Shown here: positions 33,693-45,747 of the stretch, piece after piece | Position numbering within the stretch: position 1 is the stretch's first letter | How the letters are laid out: each line of letters starts with the position of its first letter | NCBI GenBank assembly: GCA_023055425.1 | Contig: JALGPY010000010.1 | Location: forward strand, 50,590,165-50,654,164 | Reading direction: 5' to 3' | Source: Linanthus parryae | Taxonomy: Eukaryota; Streptophyta; Magnoliopsida; Ericales; Polemoniaceae | Length of the DNA stretch: 64,000 nt | The notes under the pieces: model-generated | What the model saw: only the letters and a program-made list of their open reading frames with translations | What the model was told of the DNA's origin: nothing | Database searches by the model: none | Translations under genes and position numbers: made by a program

Positions 33693-35230
33693 CTAACTTG
33701 AGAAGAGTGGTAAGGAATCGGAATCAAGATAAGATCATGTTTTCTCCTTTTTGAGGTAGCAAAAGCTTGTCATATCGAATTCTTCTGGCTTTAATTTACC
33801 TGGAATTTCCCAATCAAAATGGTATAATAATTGTGCCAGCGGGAGCTCTATGTTCGAAAGAGCAAATGATATCCCAGGACATACCTTCTCCCACCACCAA
33901 AGGGGATGTACTTGAAGCCGGAACTGTTGAAGTCAATGTCACTATTCAGAAACCTACCCGGGTAAAACTTTTGTGGTTGAATCCAATGTGTTGGATCGCG
34001 GCCAATTGCCCATGCGTTAACAATGACTCTGGTCTTAGCAGGAATAATGAATCCATCGATTTCACAGTCCTTGGGGAACTCTCTTGGAAGCAAGAGGGGT
34101 AGAGAAGGGTGCAGCCTTAAGGTTTCTTTGATCACTAGTTTCAAGTATTTAAGTTTGTGCAGACCTGATTCATCAACATCTCCATTTCCTCCAAACACGT
34201 CTCTTACCTCATCTTGTGCACTGTGCATAACTTCTGGGTTTTTCATCATCAGATATAGCCCTTTCTACTGCGGTTGACGACGTCTCACTGCCACCGCTGA
34301 AAATGTCCTGAAATTGAACGAGTAGGTTATTCCAAGGTAATAATGAGTGTAAACAAATATAAGGTACTCACAAAGATCACTGCTTTGATGTTGTCATCAG
34401 TGAACGCGAATTCAAGTTTACCTTCCTTTTGAACTCTCAGAAGAACATCAACTAAGTAATCTGAATCTCCTTCGCGTTTCTGTCTTCTTCCTTCCTTCTC
34501 CTTGTGGTCATCTAATATATATCCTGCAGTACCTCATCAAGTCTTTTATGCAGCTTCTCCAACCTCTTTCTCAGTCCAGTTACCACTTGAAGAAACTTCC
34601 AAGATGGGTACACGTTGACAATGCTGAAACCTGCTATTACGGATGAAACTTCCTCCACCAATGCGATTAACTTCTCCTGGTGCTTGCTTTTGATCCCAAA
34701 AGCAGCTGTTGCAGTTATCCCTCAAGTAAGTGAGAAGATTCTCCTACTAAGATGATTGGTGCCCTGGAATCTGAAAAGACTGAGCTGATCAGATTCGAAA
34801 CCTCCTCCTCCTGTATTCCTTGGAATGTCTGGATACGTTGAGGGCTTAAAAGCTCCATTGTGAAAATTTTGCGCAGTTGTTTTCAGTAATCACCGAATGG
34901 AGAAAAGACGATATCAGTTGAGTTGTAAAGTAGGATATCGATAGCAAGTAGGTTGGGTCTAGAAGCAAAGAATGTTTCGCGTGTTTTCATAATCTCTGTT
35001 GCAATTTCAGTTGAAGAAACCACGACAGTAGAAACTTCGCCGAATTGGAGGTGCATCAAAGGACCATACTTGTTGGCCAAGTCTCGTAATGTGTGATGGA
35101 CTAATGAACTGACTGCGAGCTGGTGCGTGTTTTCCTATTAGAGGTAGTTTCCACAGCCCTGGCGGAAGATTTGAAGATGAGCTATTGGATTTGTAGGATT
35201 TTCTTGCCATGATGGTAGCTGAAACTCCAT
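33693..35230 (-). pseudogene. CYP71-type cytochrome P450 pseudogene (copy B)
   Basis: The exon structure matches copy D: exon 1 about 35230-34372, a short 64-bp intron 34371-34308 with GTGAGT...TTTCAG, exon 2 from 34307. Recognisable are the proline-rich hinge NLPPGLWKLPLIG, GGSETSS (I helix), KETLRLHP (ExxR), FYPGRF and the heme loop. Lesions are a missing N-terminal anchor and frame break near 35120, Trp to stop after FSPFGDY (34883), a 2-base loss after the I helix (about 34250), and a frameshift that turns the heme loop FGGGRRMCPG into [10 protein letters not shown], destroying the cysteine ligand. P450s of this family are ER-anchored monooxygenases of specialised metabolism. Confidence 0.88.
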
Positions 35231-35281
35231 AACTAGGGATATTGAATAAATGGTCTGATTCTTGATTATAAGCAAGAATAT

Positions 35282-35753
35282 ATGATTTCCATACATTACA
35301 GTAGTTATTTGTTTGCTGACAACGTCTTTGGGGACTCTATGGTTGTTGTCCGGGCGGTCAAAGGAACCGCCATGTTTCCGTGGCGTATACTTCCCGCCAT
35401 CACAACTTGTCGTGCCTTGTTATTTGGGGCCTCTATCCATCACACACACCGGGAGGGTAATATGGTTGCAGATGCACTTGCGGCTTTTGGACATAATTGT
35501 CTATCTTTTCAGAATTTCCAGCATCACGCGGAACTCCCGTCGGCTATCCGTAGTTTATGTAGGCAGGATGCTTTAGACCTAATGTACTTTCGACCCCCTT
35601 GAGGGCTGCATTTTTTGTTTTCCTCTTTTATAGTGGGTAAGGCCTGACGTCCCCCCACATTGTCTTCTACGTGTTGGGAGCCCGATTTTTTTTTTCTCTA
35701 ATAAAACGCGGGGTTATGCCGCGCTACCACTTGGGAGGTTTTAATAAAAAAAA
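35282..35753 (+). pseudogene. LINE (L1-type) 3' end with RNase H-like domain
   Basis: The ORF to 35602 has DSMVVVRAVKG and HTHREGNMVADALAAFGH, the C-terminal RNase H-like domain found at the 3' end of plant L1-type LINEs (RVT_3 class). The segment after the stop is a short 3' UTR ending in TTTTAATAAAAAAAA at 35740-35753. The 5' part is missing, which is usual for LINE insertions. It lies 50 bp upstream of P450 B, in the opposite direction. No clear target duplication was seen. Confidence 0.75.
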
Positions 35754-36929
35754 GGTGGTAAATTGATGTGCTGAGTTTTCATATTATGTCATTTCCATTT
35801 TATGATACGATATGTTGAAATCATATTATGTCATTGCATTGCATATATTTCCAATCAACTTTGTAGTGGGTTAGCATTGTTGATTGAGCTTTTTGTGTTT
35901 TTAAGTATGTGATGTGCATTAATGAAAGGAGATTGATTGAGCTTTTTGTTTTTCAAAAGTCATCTATTTTGACCGTTGTCACTCCAAGTTCTCCTCCATT
36001 ACAACCACTAGTCTTAACCCCGCGCCATGGCGCGGGATGTGTATGTTGATATAACTGAGATTTCTTGAAAGATGACGTACGGACTCTAGTTCCTGACAAT
36101 ATACATCTAACTACATAGTTATAATGGAAAACAAACCGAAAGTAATCTTTATTTCACAATGAAGTTAGTTTATTATATAAGGGGAGTAGTGACGTAATAA
36201 AATCAAGCGTGTTTTTTAGGAACAATCAATGAAATATATAATTTGTATATCCACCTCTATTGGGACATAGATTCTATGAGTATCTGTTGTTTTTATCTTT
36301 AGGTGTAATACTTTATAATGTGCTCCTTGGTCGGAACTTCTGGTATGGTCACCCACGTAGTCTCATCCCGATCCTACGTATTAATGTAGTAAATCTTTCG
36401 GACTAAGCAATTTAAAGAAATTATTCCTTGTACTGAAATTAGAACATCACTAATACTCTCAGATATGTCGTTCGTTTGCCGTTGGCTTTTCATTTAATGT
36501 GAATGCTAATTTTCATGTCTATTTTTTAGAGTAACTTCTGGGGAAATTTTCAAGGAACGACTTCTTGATCTTGCGCATATATGTTTAGAATGAAATATTT
36601 CAAATTGGGCAATGTAAGTAAAGTACTTCATAGAACTAAGATAAAGTAAACCAACATGGTCAGTATCTAGTTCGAGTTCTTTGTGGATCCCTTAGCCTTT
36701 GAGCTTAATTTTGATTTATGATATACATTTTTTGCCAAAAATTTCAGGAAGGTGTACGACAAAGTGGCATCCTACTCATGCATATAAGTTTATTGTAGGA
36801 ACTCTTTAAATTGGGAAGTGCAATTTTGACGCATAAAATGAAGGTTCGTGGAAAAATAGTACAATTGAAATCTTAAACTGAAAATAGTAATCATAAGAAG
36901 AAATATAGAAAGGAAATTAACTACTAAAT

Positions 36930-37195
36930 AAATTTTATTTTCTTCCATTAGCATCAGCAGCTGAAATTCATGTTTACTTTTAAGTTCCTCCACCGACCTA
37001 TGTACAATAAGAAGTAAGATCAACATACAACGGTAACCTAATAAATAAGTACATCACAAATAAAAAATAAATGTATTCACTTCCATAAGTGTTAGCAGTT
37101 GAACCCACGTTCACTTTTAAATTACTCCATCGATATATGTGCAATAGGATAAAAAATAAAAAATACAACGGGTGTTTAATAAATAAGTACATATA
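36930..37195. repeat. Two-copy tandem repeat inside the Helitron
   Basis: Two diverged units of about 130 bp share TTCCAT(A/T)AG...AGCAG(C/T)TGAA, TTTACTTTTAA-like and TAATAAATAAGTACAT blocks. There is no coding potential. Confidence 0.55.
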
Positions 37196-37252
37196 TCAAA
37201 TATTTTACTACTATTTTTTTACCCGTGAATCATATCGACTACGAATGAGCAA

Positions 37253-37700
37253 CTTATAAGGGATTCTGTAATCTAGCAATCAAACTTAAAACTTTAGCGA
37301 GTAATGAAAAAGAGAATTTTAAAAATATGAAATTATTACAAAAGTAAAACAATATTTCAAAACTAAACTTATAAGGGATTATGTAATTTAGCAATCAAAC
37401 TTAAAACTTTAGAGAGTAACTAAACTTCAGGAGCAAAATTCTTTCATGACATAAGTCAAGAGGTGGTCTTTGAAAAAGCGAATTTTAAAAATATGAAATT
37501 ATAATAAAAGTAAAAAAATATTTTAAAACTAAACTTACAAGGGATTCTGTAATTTAGCAATCAAACTTAAAAACTTTAGAGAGTAATTAAACTTCAGGAG
37601 CAAAATTGTTTCATGACATAAGTCAAGAGGTGGTCTTTGAAACATAGAATTCTAACAATATGAAATTATTACAACATTAAAATAATATTTCAAAACTAAA
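37253..37700. repeat. Tandem repeat of about 166 bp, roughly 2.6 copies, inside the Helitron
   Basis: The anchor ATATGAAATTAT recurs at 37325, 37491 and 37658, giving periods of 166 and 167 bp. Each unit also carries AACTTA(T/C)AAGGGATT, TAGCAATCAAACTTAAA and CATGACATAAGTCAAGAGGT. Units are closely similar, so the amplification is fairly recent. Confidence 0.75.
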
Positions 37701-39476
37701 CGTAGTGTTCATTGTATCGGTCGCATCTCATGTAGTCTTGCGATCAAAGATGAGGAAGAAGGAGAAGAATATGCAAACAGAAAAAATAAAGAATATGTCT
37801 ACGGAAAAAATTTATAAAATAGTAAAATACTTTAATAATAAATTGATAAGCTCAGTATGACTACCAATAAAAATACATGGAACACATAAATTCCTGCAAG
37901 TAAATGTCGACAATAGCTTGAGGTAAATTAATTTTGCACTATAAATTATAATGTTTTATTTTTACTCCTTCTCTGGATATGTTTGTTTGCCGATATTTGT
38001 AGGTTGTCAAATTTTTCTTAGAAAATTGTTACACATCAAAAAACTAAACCATTTAGTTTTTTATGCTTGCTTGTACTTAGCATATTTTTAAAATTAAAAG
38101 TAAATATACTTTCATGAAAAAGAATTAACATGTTATGTTTTCACTAACAGTCTTTTATGCTGGTGCTCATGTTGATTATTTTTTATATGAAGAGTAAGAA
38201 CACTGCTTATGCAGGAAAAGTTAAATTGCATTTTCTCCACCCCTTTTTATGTTTTTTCCCATGTTAAGATCATTAAAAAATTGAATGTTCGTTAAAATAT
38301 TCATACAATCTAAGAAATCGGTATGCATATCTTCTTATATTTGAGCCATTTTAATTAAATGAAAGTAAGAAAATTATCGTGGAAAAAAAACTTACATGTT
38401 AGAATTTCACTTGCATGTTTGTTTGTTGATTGTTTGCTCATATTGAGTCATTTTCTTGAAATAAATATAAAATATCGTCTACACACTAAAAAAATTAAGA
38501 GTTTGATTTTCACTGTAGTCTACCGTACATTTGTTTTCCATTCTTTAGTTTAGCACCCTTTAAGAACTCTAGTTGTTCATTTTTTGTACTCATATAACCA
38601 TTAAATTAAGAGTAAATAACTTTAATTTTTTAATAAAAATTGAAGCATTGTTTAACATGTTTTAGATGTTGACTGGAAAAAGTTTTTATGAAATAAGACT
38701 AATTGAATTTATGAAAAACATTATTATGCATAAAAGGGCTACCCTTTTATTGCAAGTATGCTGTATGCTTGTGGCACCTGTTGTAAATAAAAGAATCTTG
38801 TTCATGTACTAACTGTTTTGAATTCTGTTTGTTACTTCCCCTTATTGTGTATTTGGTTTCCCTTGTTTAGTATTTTTTTATATTCTTAAAATACATTGTC
38901 ACATTCTACAAAAATCATCATTTCTCCTCTCAAGAAAAATCAAACACTTCAATTCTTCATTTTCATACTTGTATGCCTTTAGATATTTTTTAATGAACAG
39001 AACAACAATTATTATAACTAAAATAATTAAAATATGTCTTTTTCACCCATGTCTATATATTAGTTTCGAAACACATTTTTTTGGAATATTTTACTGCCCT
39101 TAGAGTTCTGTAAAAATCTTCTTCCATATGAAATAATGTTCATTGAATCTGCCATAGAAAATAAAGGTTGCTAGCATCTTTTTAATTACCAATGCATTGT
39201 GAAATTCAAAATGCATTTTTCATTATCAATGCATAGAGATCTTAAAAGTTTAAGGGTAATGGGCATTGTTATGTCTTACATGTCACTAAAATTAAGTTGG
39301 CAGCATTTGATTGGCTCTTATGTTTCTTACATGTCAATGAAACTTGAGTTGGCAAAATTTGATTAGTCAATATGCCACGTAAGATGACACATGCCACATT
39401 TATATTTTTTCTCAAATCCTATGTGGCATAAGGAGGATGAACCTCTCTCATAGCTTTGCTTTTATATAGATATAGA

Positions 39477-40339
39477 TATTGGAGGTCTAACCCCCATCAA
39501 AGTGGGTTCTTTCTATATCATTCTCGTATTTCATTTTGTTTTCCAGAAGGCTTCGTATCAGATTATGTGTAGTGATTTCTAAAAGGTTAATTCATTTAAA
39601 GGTAGTAAGTAAGTTTTCTTTTCTCACTCTTAATATAGTTGTGATTCCCTGATTTCTAACAGTTAAACATATTTAGAGCACAAACAAGAACATGAGGAAA
39701 AGGAAAAACATTGGAGATGAAGGATTCGGAACTCCATAGCGAGATACGAAGTCGAATATGCCGAAACAGTGTTGCTCTCTTATCTTGTAAGAGGAAGATG
39801 ACATTTTTACTGATGAAGCCATTGTAGTCGGCTTTTTTGAAATTGTTGAGGAGATATCCCTATCTTATCCTTAAAGCTCGAGAATGAAGGAATAATCCTG
39901 CAAGCATTACATGAAATTGATAGTATTTTACCATTAGATTGTGTCTGTACCCGTTCGATAAACTTTTGATCATGTCTTGAAATTGATCTTATTTTACCAT
40001 TAGATTGGTGAAACTCTGGTGGAAAACATTAAAGAGCTTCTTTCGATACCAGTTCATAGAGGTGCCTGTTATTCCTCAACTGTTAGCCCAGTAGCAAGGA
40101 ACTCTTGTGTTCAAAAAGTCATATGATATGTGAAATAATGAACATAAAATAGTCACTGATTCAAACACAATAAATTTACAAACAACACTTCCAACAAATG
40201 CTCTCACCAAATTGGTTCTCGTGTAAATCTAGAAATGAATAATACATCAATAACAACATGACCATCCACACCAAATATATATTCAGTCTGATCTTATTAA
40301 CTAAAGAACATTGATATGGAGCGGGAATCAAACAGAGAT
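39477..40339. other. No gene seen; 3' flank of P450 C at its right end
   Basis: No ORF or known repeat is recognised. The right part (about 40120-40230, GATTCAAACACAATAAA...CCAACAAATG) resembles 47260-47320 downstream of P450 D, so the duplicated P450 units share 3' flanking DNA. Confidence 0.5.
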
Positions 40340-41437
40340 CATTCTTTCTCCTCATTTACCAGCAAACACCTCTGTCATATCAAAATCTTCTTGGCTTGAT
40401 CCTCGAATTTCCCAATCAAAATGGTACATCAATTGTGCCAGCGGGCTCTATGTTTGGAATAGCAAAAGCTATTCCTGGACACATCCTTCTTCCAGCACCA
40501 TAGGGGATGAAGTTGAAGCTGGAACCTTAAAAATCTATTCCACTATTCAGAAACATATCTGGGTAAAATTTCTCTGGTTGAATCCAGTGTCTTGGATCTC
40601 GGCCAATTGCCCACGCATTAACAATGACCCTTGTCTTAGCTGGGATAACATATCCGTTGATTTCACAGTCCTCGCTACACTCTCGTTGGAGCAAGAGAAG
40701 GGTGTAGCCTTGAGGTTTTTTTATCACCAGTTTCAAGTATTTCTATTCATGAAGACCAGATTCATCACTATTATCTTTTCTTTCAAAGACATCTCTTACC
40801 TGAACTTGTGTTCTTCGCATAATTTCTGGATTCTTCAGCAGTTCCGAGATTGCCCATTTTGCTCCCACGAGAGTGCAGCGAGGACTGTGAAATCAACAGA
40901 TATGTTATCCCAGCTAAGACAAGGGTCATTGTTAATGCGTGGGCAATTGGTCGAGATCCAAGACATTGGATTCAACAAGAAATTATGCGAAGAACACAAG
41001 TTCAGGTAAGAGACGTCTTTGAAGGGAAGGGAATATTGATGAGGTACTACAGACTATATTGGATGAGCACAAGGAGAAGGATGGAGGAAGAGAGGAAAGG
41101 GAAGGACCCGGAGGATTTTGTCATCCGGGTCCTCTTCCCTTAATATGGATACTCAACATAATAATAAACCAGTACAAGAAGCCTTTATATAGGCAACTTA
41201 AACCTGGAGGAAAAGAAACCTAGCCTAAACTTGGAAAGCAATCCAAACAATAACACAACAATCCTAACCTAACTTGAAAAGCAAATATATCATAATTTAG
41301 TCCTAAATAACTCTACCACCATGGTCCTGGTAAAAGATTTGGAGTTGAGTAGTTGGATTTGAATAGTCGTCTACTACCATGAACAAGAGGAGGAAGAATA
41401 TGAGAAACTCAATAGTTGAAGGAAAGTGGAACTCCAT
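40340..41437 (-). pseudogene. CYP71-type P450 pseudogene with internal inversion (copy C)
   Basis: Minus strand 40862-40340 holds exon 2 pieces: the QVRDVFE region, [40 protein letters not shown] and the heme region, with frame breaks. Directly beside it, 40863-41130 carries P450 pieces on the plus strand in a scrambled order ([20 protein letters not shown], then [15 protein letters not shown], then an exon 1 piece ending [12 protein letters not shown]). A 5' exon remnant with the ATG at 41437 and a hydrophobic FLIFFLLLFMVV anchor lies at 41320-41437. Most of exon 1 is missing. It is a rearranged, non-functional copy. Confidence 0.78.
40580..41025. repeat. Inverted repeat made of P450 exon 2 sequence
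   Basis: Minus-strand sequence 40690-40580 and plus-strand 40868-40976 are nearly identical over about 108 bp (shared GATATGTTATCCCAGCTAAG, TGTTAATGCGTGGGCAATTG). A second pair, 40833-40785 against 40978-41025, shares GAAATTATGCGAAGAACAC and CAAGTTCAGGTAAGAGA. The arms of the main pair are about 180 bp apart, so a transcript could fold into a long hairpin. Confidence 0.75.
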
Positions 41438-42009
41438 GGTTAATACATAAAGTGATGCCTAGAGTGTGTGCTTTAATAGTATGAAATCTACTGACGAACT
41501 AATTTTTAGATGGCATTTATGATCTAACATCATCACCTTATCCTTAAAGCGTTCGGTGGAAGAGCGGTGTATCTGATGTCTTTTTCCATAAGTAATCTAT
41601 TTCCTACGGGTTGACTAACAAATTTCGGCAATGTGTGTCGCGATGTGCATGCACTCGGTGGCTGGCCAAATTTCCTCGTTTCTGGATTGAGCACCAAAAC
41701 GTAATCAAATTGGTTACTAAAATATTGTTTTAAAAAACAGCGAATTTTTAGAAAGCACGATTAGAAATCATAACTGTCAACTTGCAAGGGCAGCAAGTGA
41801 TCACCCGAGCTCTATATGACATTGCTGGACTATAATATTTTTTATGGCACTATCCAACCTCAGATAAAGCCTTCATTCTTATGTGCAAAGTGTATGTTTA
41901 CGTTGCTTGCTCAGGTCTTGCTGATGGAATTTCCAAGTAAACAGATCATAAAGCATTTATAGAGGAAGGGAGTGCAGGTTTTCTCAACTGGGATGTTTCT
42001 TGTGATTTA
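41438..42009. other. No gene seen
   Basis: Sequence between P450 C and the Copia remnant. No ORF of note and no repeat recognised. Confidence 0.45.
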
Positions 42010-42139
42010 CCGCAAAAAGATATGTAAGGGAGACTAAAAGTTTAATACTGAAGTGCTCCCAAAAGTTGCCGATAGGGAGTAGGGTCCGATAATTTCTTAC
42101 CATCATGAAGATGAAACATAGTTCCAGGCGCAAGTGGTG

Positions 42140-42809
42140 TAGAAGATGGCTTTCAGTTAATCATATTGAAACGCGAGAGAAGGTCGTTGATATAGTTTGC
42201 TTGGTGAGTGAAAATTCCACCATTGTTGAGCTTTATTTCTAAACCCAAAAAATACGTTAGTGGTTCAAGATTAGTCATCGATCCGAGTTAAAATGCTCTA
42301 TAAAATGATGCATAAATTAAGTGTCATTACCGGTGAGTATAATGTCATCAGCATATAGTAATAAAACAATACATTTGTTATTGCGATGACGTATAATAAG
42401 GAAGAATCAGCATTAGAAGCAAGAAAGCCACTAGATAGTAAGTGTGTGGTGAAGCGCTCGAACCAAGCCCGTTGGCTTGTTTGAGTCCATATATGGACTT
42501 GTGCAATTTGCAAACGTAATGTGGGAATTTAGTTTTCTCAAAGCCTTGAGGTTGGGACATATACACTGCTTCTTTTAAAATACAGTGAAGAAAAGCGTTC
42601 TTAACATCTAGTTGTTGTAGCGGCCAATTGAAGGTGGCGGCTAGTGCTAGAATGGTGCGAACAGTGGAGTGTTTAATAACATGACTAAAATTTTCGTCAT
42701 AGTCAATGTCGGGGTTTTGATGAAAATCTTTGGCAACTAGACGAGCTATAAAGCTGAGAGATAGTTCCTTTGGGATTTTATTTAGTACAAAAAACCAATT
42801 TATCCCCAA
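42140..42809 (-). pseudogene. Reverse transcriptase remnant of the Ale-like element
   Basis: Readable blocks are FIARLVAKDFHQNPDIDYDE, LDVKNAFLHCILKEAVYMSQ and HYVCKLHKSIYGLKQA. A region corresponding to LLYxDDIILTG follows at about 42340-42370, then the LGLEIKLNNGGIFTHQ region near 42220-42260. At least two frame changes and a deletion after GLKQA are visible. Confidence 0.8.
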
Positions 42810-43389
42810 TTACGCTTGCATTTGGTGGAGGTGGCACAAGCGTCCACGTATTTTGTTGTACGAGGCCAGCGTACTTGTCAGTCATGGCTTGACGCCACTG
42901 AGAGTGTTTGTTAGCCTAAGAAAAGGATGTTGGGTCAGTTTGAGAGAAGTAGTAACATTAAAACCACGTTTACGCTTACTTATACCGGATATACTGCGTG
43001 TTTGCATGTGATGATGGGGTTGACGGAGTATCTCAACAGTCGTAGCACGCACGGGAGACAACTCAGCAGTCGCGGACGACGCCCCACCTGAATTGGACGT
43101 TCCTTGTGCAGTATCTGAGTTCGGGAAAGAATCTGCTGTAGCAGATTGTAATGAACAAATTCTATAGGAGCAGATTGTAATGGGATATAATTTGCAGCAG
43201 CAGATTGTAGTGGGACAGAGGCTGGAACAATGCCAGCAGGCTGCGTCGTGGCCGAAGCAGCTAGGTCATCCACACAAGAAGGGTGCTGACTCATCATCGA
43301 TATGTGGTCATGGATAATGGATGAAGAGTTATGGTAGAAGGTGAAGATGAGACCATCTCCAAGAGAACCTGAAACAGCAGGTGGTGAAC

Positions 43390-44770
43390 ATTAGTGATTA
43401 GAGGAATAAGAGAATACTGTTTCGTCAAAAATGACACTACGGCTAATAAAAATTCTGTTAGTGCTTTTATCAAGGCAAATATAACCCTTGTAATCATCCG
43501 CATAACCAAGAAACACACATAATTTGGTCTTAGCATCAAGTTTGAATTGAGTATAATCGCGGGGATAGGGAAAACATGCACAACCAAATATTTTCAAGGT
43601 GGAACAATCAGGACGAGTACCAAATAAAAGTTCAAAAAGAGATTTATTTGCAGTATTTATGCTAGGTAACCTGTTTATAAGGTAAATAGCAGTTTTTACG
43701 GTGTGGTACCCAAGTTTATTTGGTAAAAAGGCTTTCTTGAGCATAGTGACCGATGTTTCCATGATATGCCGGTGTTTGCGCTCTGCGACCCCGTGCGTGT
43801 GAGGACATGATTTTTGGTGTGTCATGCCGTGTGCAGCCAAAATTTATTTTACGTAAAAGGCGTGTATTCTCCCCTCCATCCGTTCGCGAGATACAAATGG
43901 GATGTTTGAGGGGTTTCTCATTCTGGACTTTAAAGTGGTAAAAATTGATGGTACTTCAGATTTATTATGCGATGGGATATTCCAAGTATACTTTTAAAAA
44001 TCGTCAATAAAAAGTACATAGTATCTATAACCGTTGTGATATTGGGTGATGGCGGGCCCCCAAATCTCACTATGCAGCAGATTTAATTGCTCAACAGATT
44101 TAGACGTAGAAGAAGAATACAGTAACTGATGCATTTTACCAAGTAAGCATGAAGGACACATATTTGCAGAATCAGAATTGCTCGGAAAAGTAATTATTTG
44201 ACGTAAAATATTATCCGAGGGATGCCCTAAATGGGCCTGCCAGAGTTTAGATGAAACTTTATTTCCTAACTAAGCTTGCGGAGAGTTAGGAAAAGAAAAA
44301 TATGAATGGAGGGTATAACCCATTTTTACTCAGTCCTTGATATATAATTTCCCCCTAGCTATATCCTGGATTGAAAAAGAAGTATAGTAAGAAATGAATC
44401 CGCATTTGTGATCCGTGCATAATTTGTGAACCAACGACAAATTCGTGCTTAATTTGGGAACGTGCAAACTATTGTGCAAAGTAAACTTGTGTGAAGAAGT
44501 GGATAACATGGCACTAATCGAGTAGTGAATAGGCAGAGTCTGCCATTGCCGACAGAAACTTGATCATTGCCACTATATGTGTGAGAGATGTGCAGATTTT
44601 CAAAGTCATTGGTCATGTGATTGGTGGCTCCGGTGTCGGACAACCAATAATTTGGAGCAGCGTGAGTGTAGTGCTGAGTAGAAGCAGTCATGGCTGTTAG
44701 TTGATCAGAGGGCATTCGCCCTTGAAAAGCATAGTCCATACGGTGTATGCAATCAAGAGCTGTGTGGAAC
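43390..44770 (-). pseudogene. Protease and integrase remnants of the Ale-like element
   Basis: 44739-44449 includes the protease motif NYWLSDTGATNHMT. The integrase is degraded between 44400 and 43850. It is readable again at 43840-43391 with GVAERKHRHIMETSVTML (the glutamate of the DDE triad), LKIFGCACFPYPRDY and KTKLCVFLGYADDYKGY. Confidence 0.82.
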
Positions 44771-44774
44771 TCCT

Positions 44775-45733
44775 GTCCTCAGATTTGACAAACCACATAC
44801 CCATTTTGGGAGTTAAAACCAGAGTGTGCCTCTTTGATAATCTGATCTTCCACCCCTGGAATAACTAGAACGACCACGATAATTGGACCCGTTACCGTAC
44901 CTACCATCAGATCAATTACCAGTTCTACTTTGTCTACCATATCCAGTGCCTCTGTGATAGCCTCCACGGTGAGAGACATTTCCATAGAGATGGTTATTTC
45001 TACCACGACCTCGACCCCGAGATGAGATATTGAAATTAGGATTCCTAGTGGTGGTAACTTTATAGGCTATAGAAGAATCAGGAATGGAGTTTTGGTTTTC
45101 AATCATTTGTTCCTCTGATTTGAGGACATGAAGATCCTCAAAAGATAGGGGATCTGATCTAATACGAATTGTAGTCCAAAAAGAATCGTACTAAGCAGGG
45201 CAGTCCATTTAACACATACAATAGCATATCTTCATCTTCAACAGGGGATCTAGCCACAGTTAACTTATCACAATATTCTTCATCTTCTGCATATAGGTAT
45301 CAATTGAATTCGATTTCTTTCTTAGATTCTAAAGTTCAGATTTTAGTTGCAGTATATTAAAACGAGAGAGTGATGCATACCTTCTTTCTAGAACTAACAA
45401 AATAGATCTAGAGGTTGACTGACAAATAACGAGTGAGAGAGCTTCTTGGCTCAAAGTTGCATGAAGCAGAGTGACAGAGCCACCATCGCCGGTTAAATGC
45501 TCAGGAGGACATGGAGCTGTGCCGTCGAGATAAACCATTAGTGAGTGAGTGCGCAGTAGAGATGAGATCTGATATTTCCAGGTCACAAAATTGGTTCCAT
45601 CAAGTTTGAATGGAATCAAATTGTGTATATTTGACCATTGTTGCAGGGAATTAAGGTTTTGCCCCATGGTGTAGACGGTGGTCAGAGTACTGGTGGAAGG
45701 TGGTGCACTGGTGGAAGGTGGTATCACCGCCAT
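44775..45733 (-). pseudogene. Gag of the Ale-like element
   Basis: Starts MAVIPPST at 45733, two codons after the primer site. The conserved gag block lies at 45660-45500 and SLVICQSTSRSILLVLERRY near 45400. An Arg/Gly-rich stretch (SSRGRGRGRNN) lies near 45030. The zinc knuckle region near 44790 reads CQI, stop, GQEFHTALDC, so its second cysteine is lost. Confidence 0.78.
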
Positions 45734-45747
45734 AGGCTCTGATACCA

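Larger units (their letters stand above)
36008..39476 (-). mobile_element. Non-autonomous Helitron (about 3.47 kb)
   Basis: On the minus strand the element starts TCTATATCTATATAAAAGC (from 39476), a form typical of plant Helitron 5' ends. It ends with the perfect 18-bp palindrome CCCGCGCCATGGCGCGGG (36019-36036), seven bases, then CTAG (36008-36011). The flanking bases on that strand are A and T, the Helitron insertion site. It has no inverted repeats or target duplication, as expected. No Rep/helicase coding region is present. The interior is AT-rich with two local tandem repeats. Confidence 0.8.

Noticed and set aside
40311..41009. 232-codon plus-strand ORF
   Set aside because: It runs mostly antisense to P450 exon 2 sequence; its open frame is a by-product of the P450 reading frame on the other strand.
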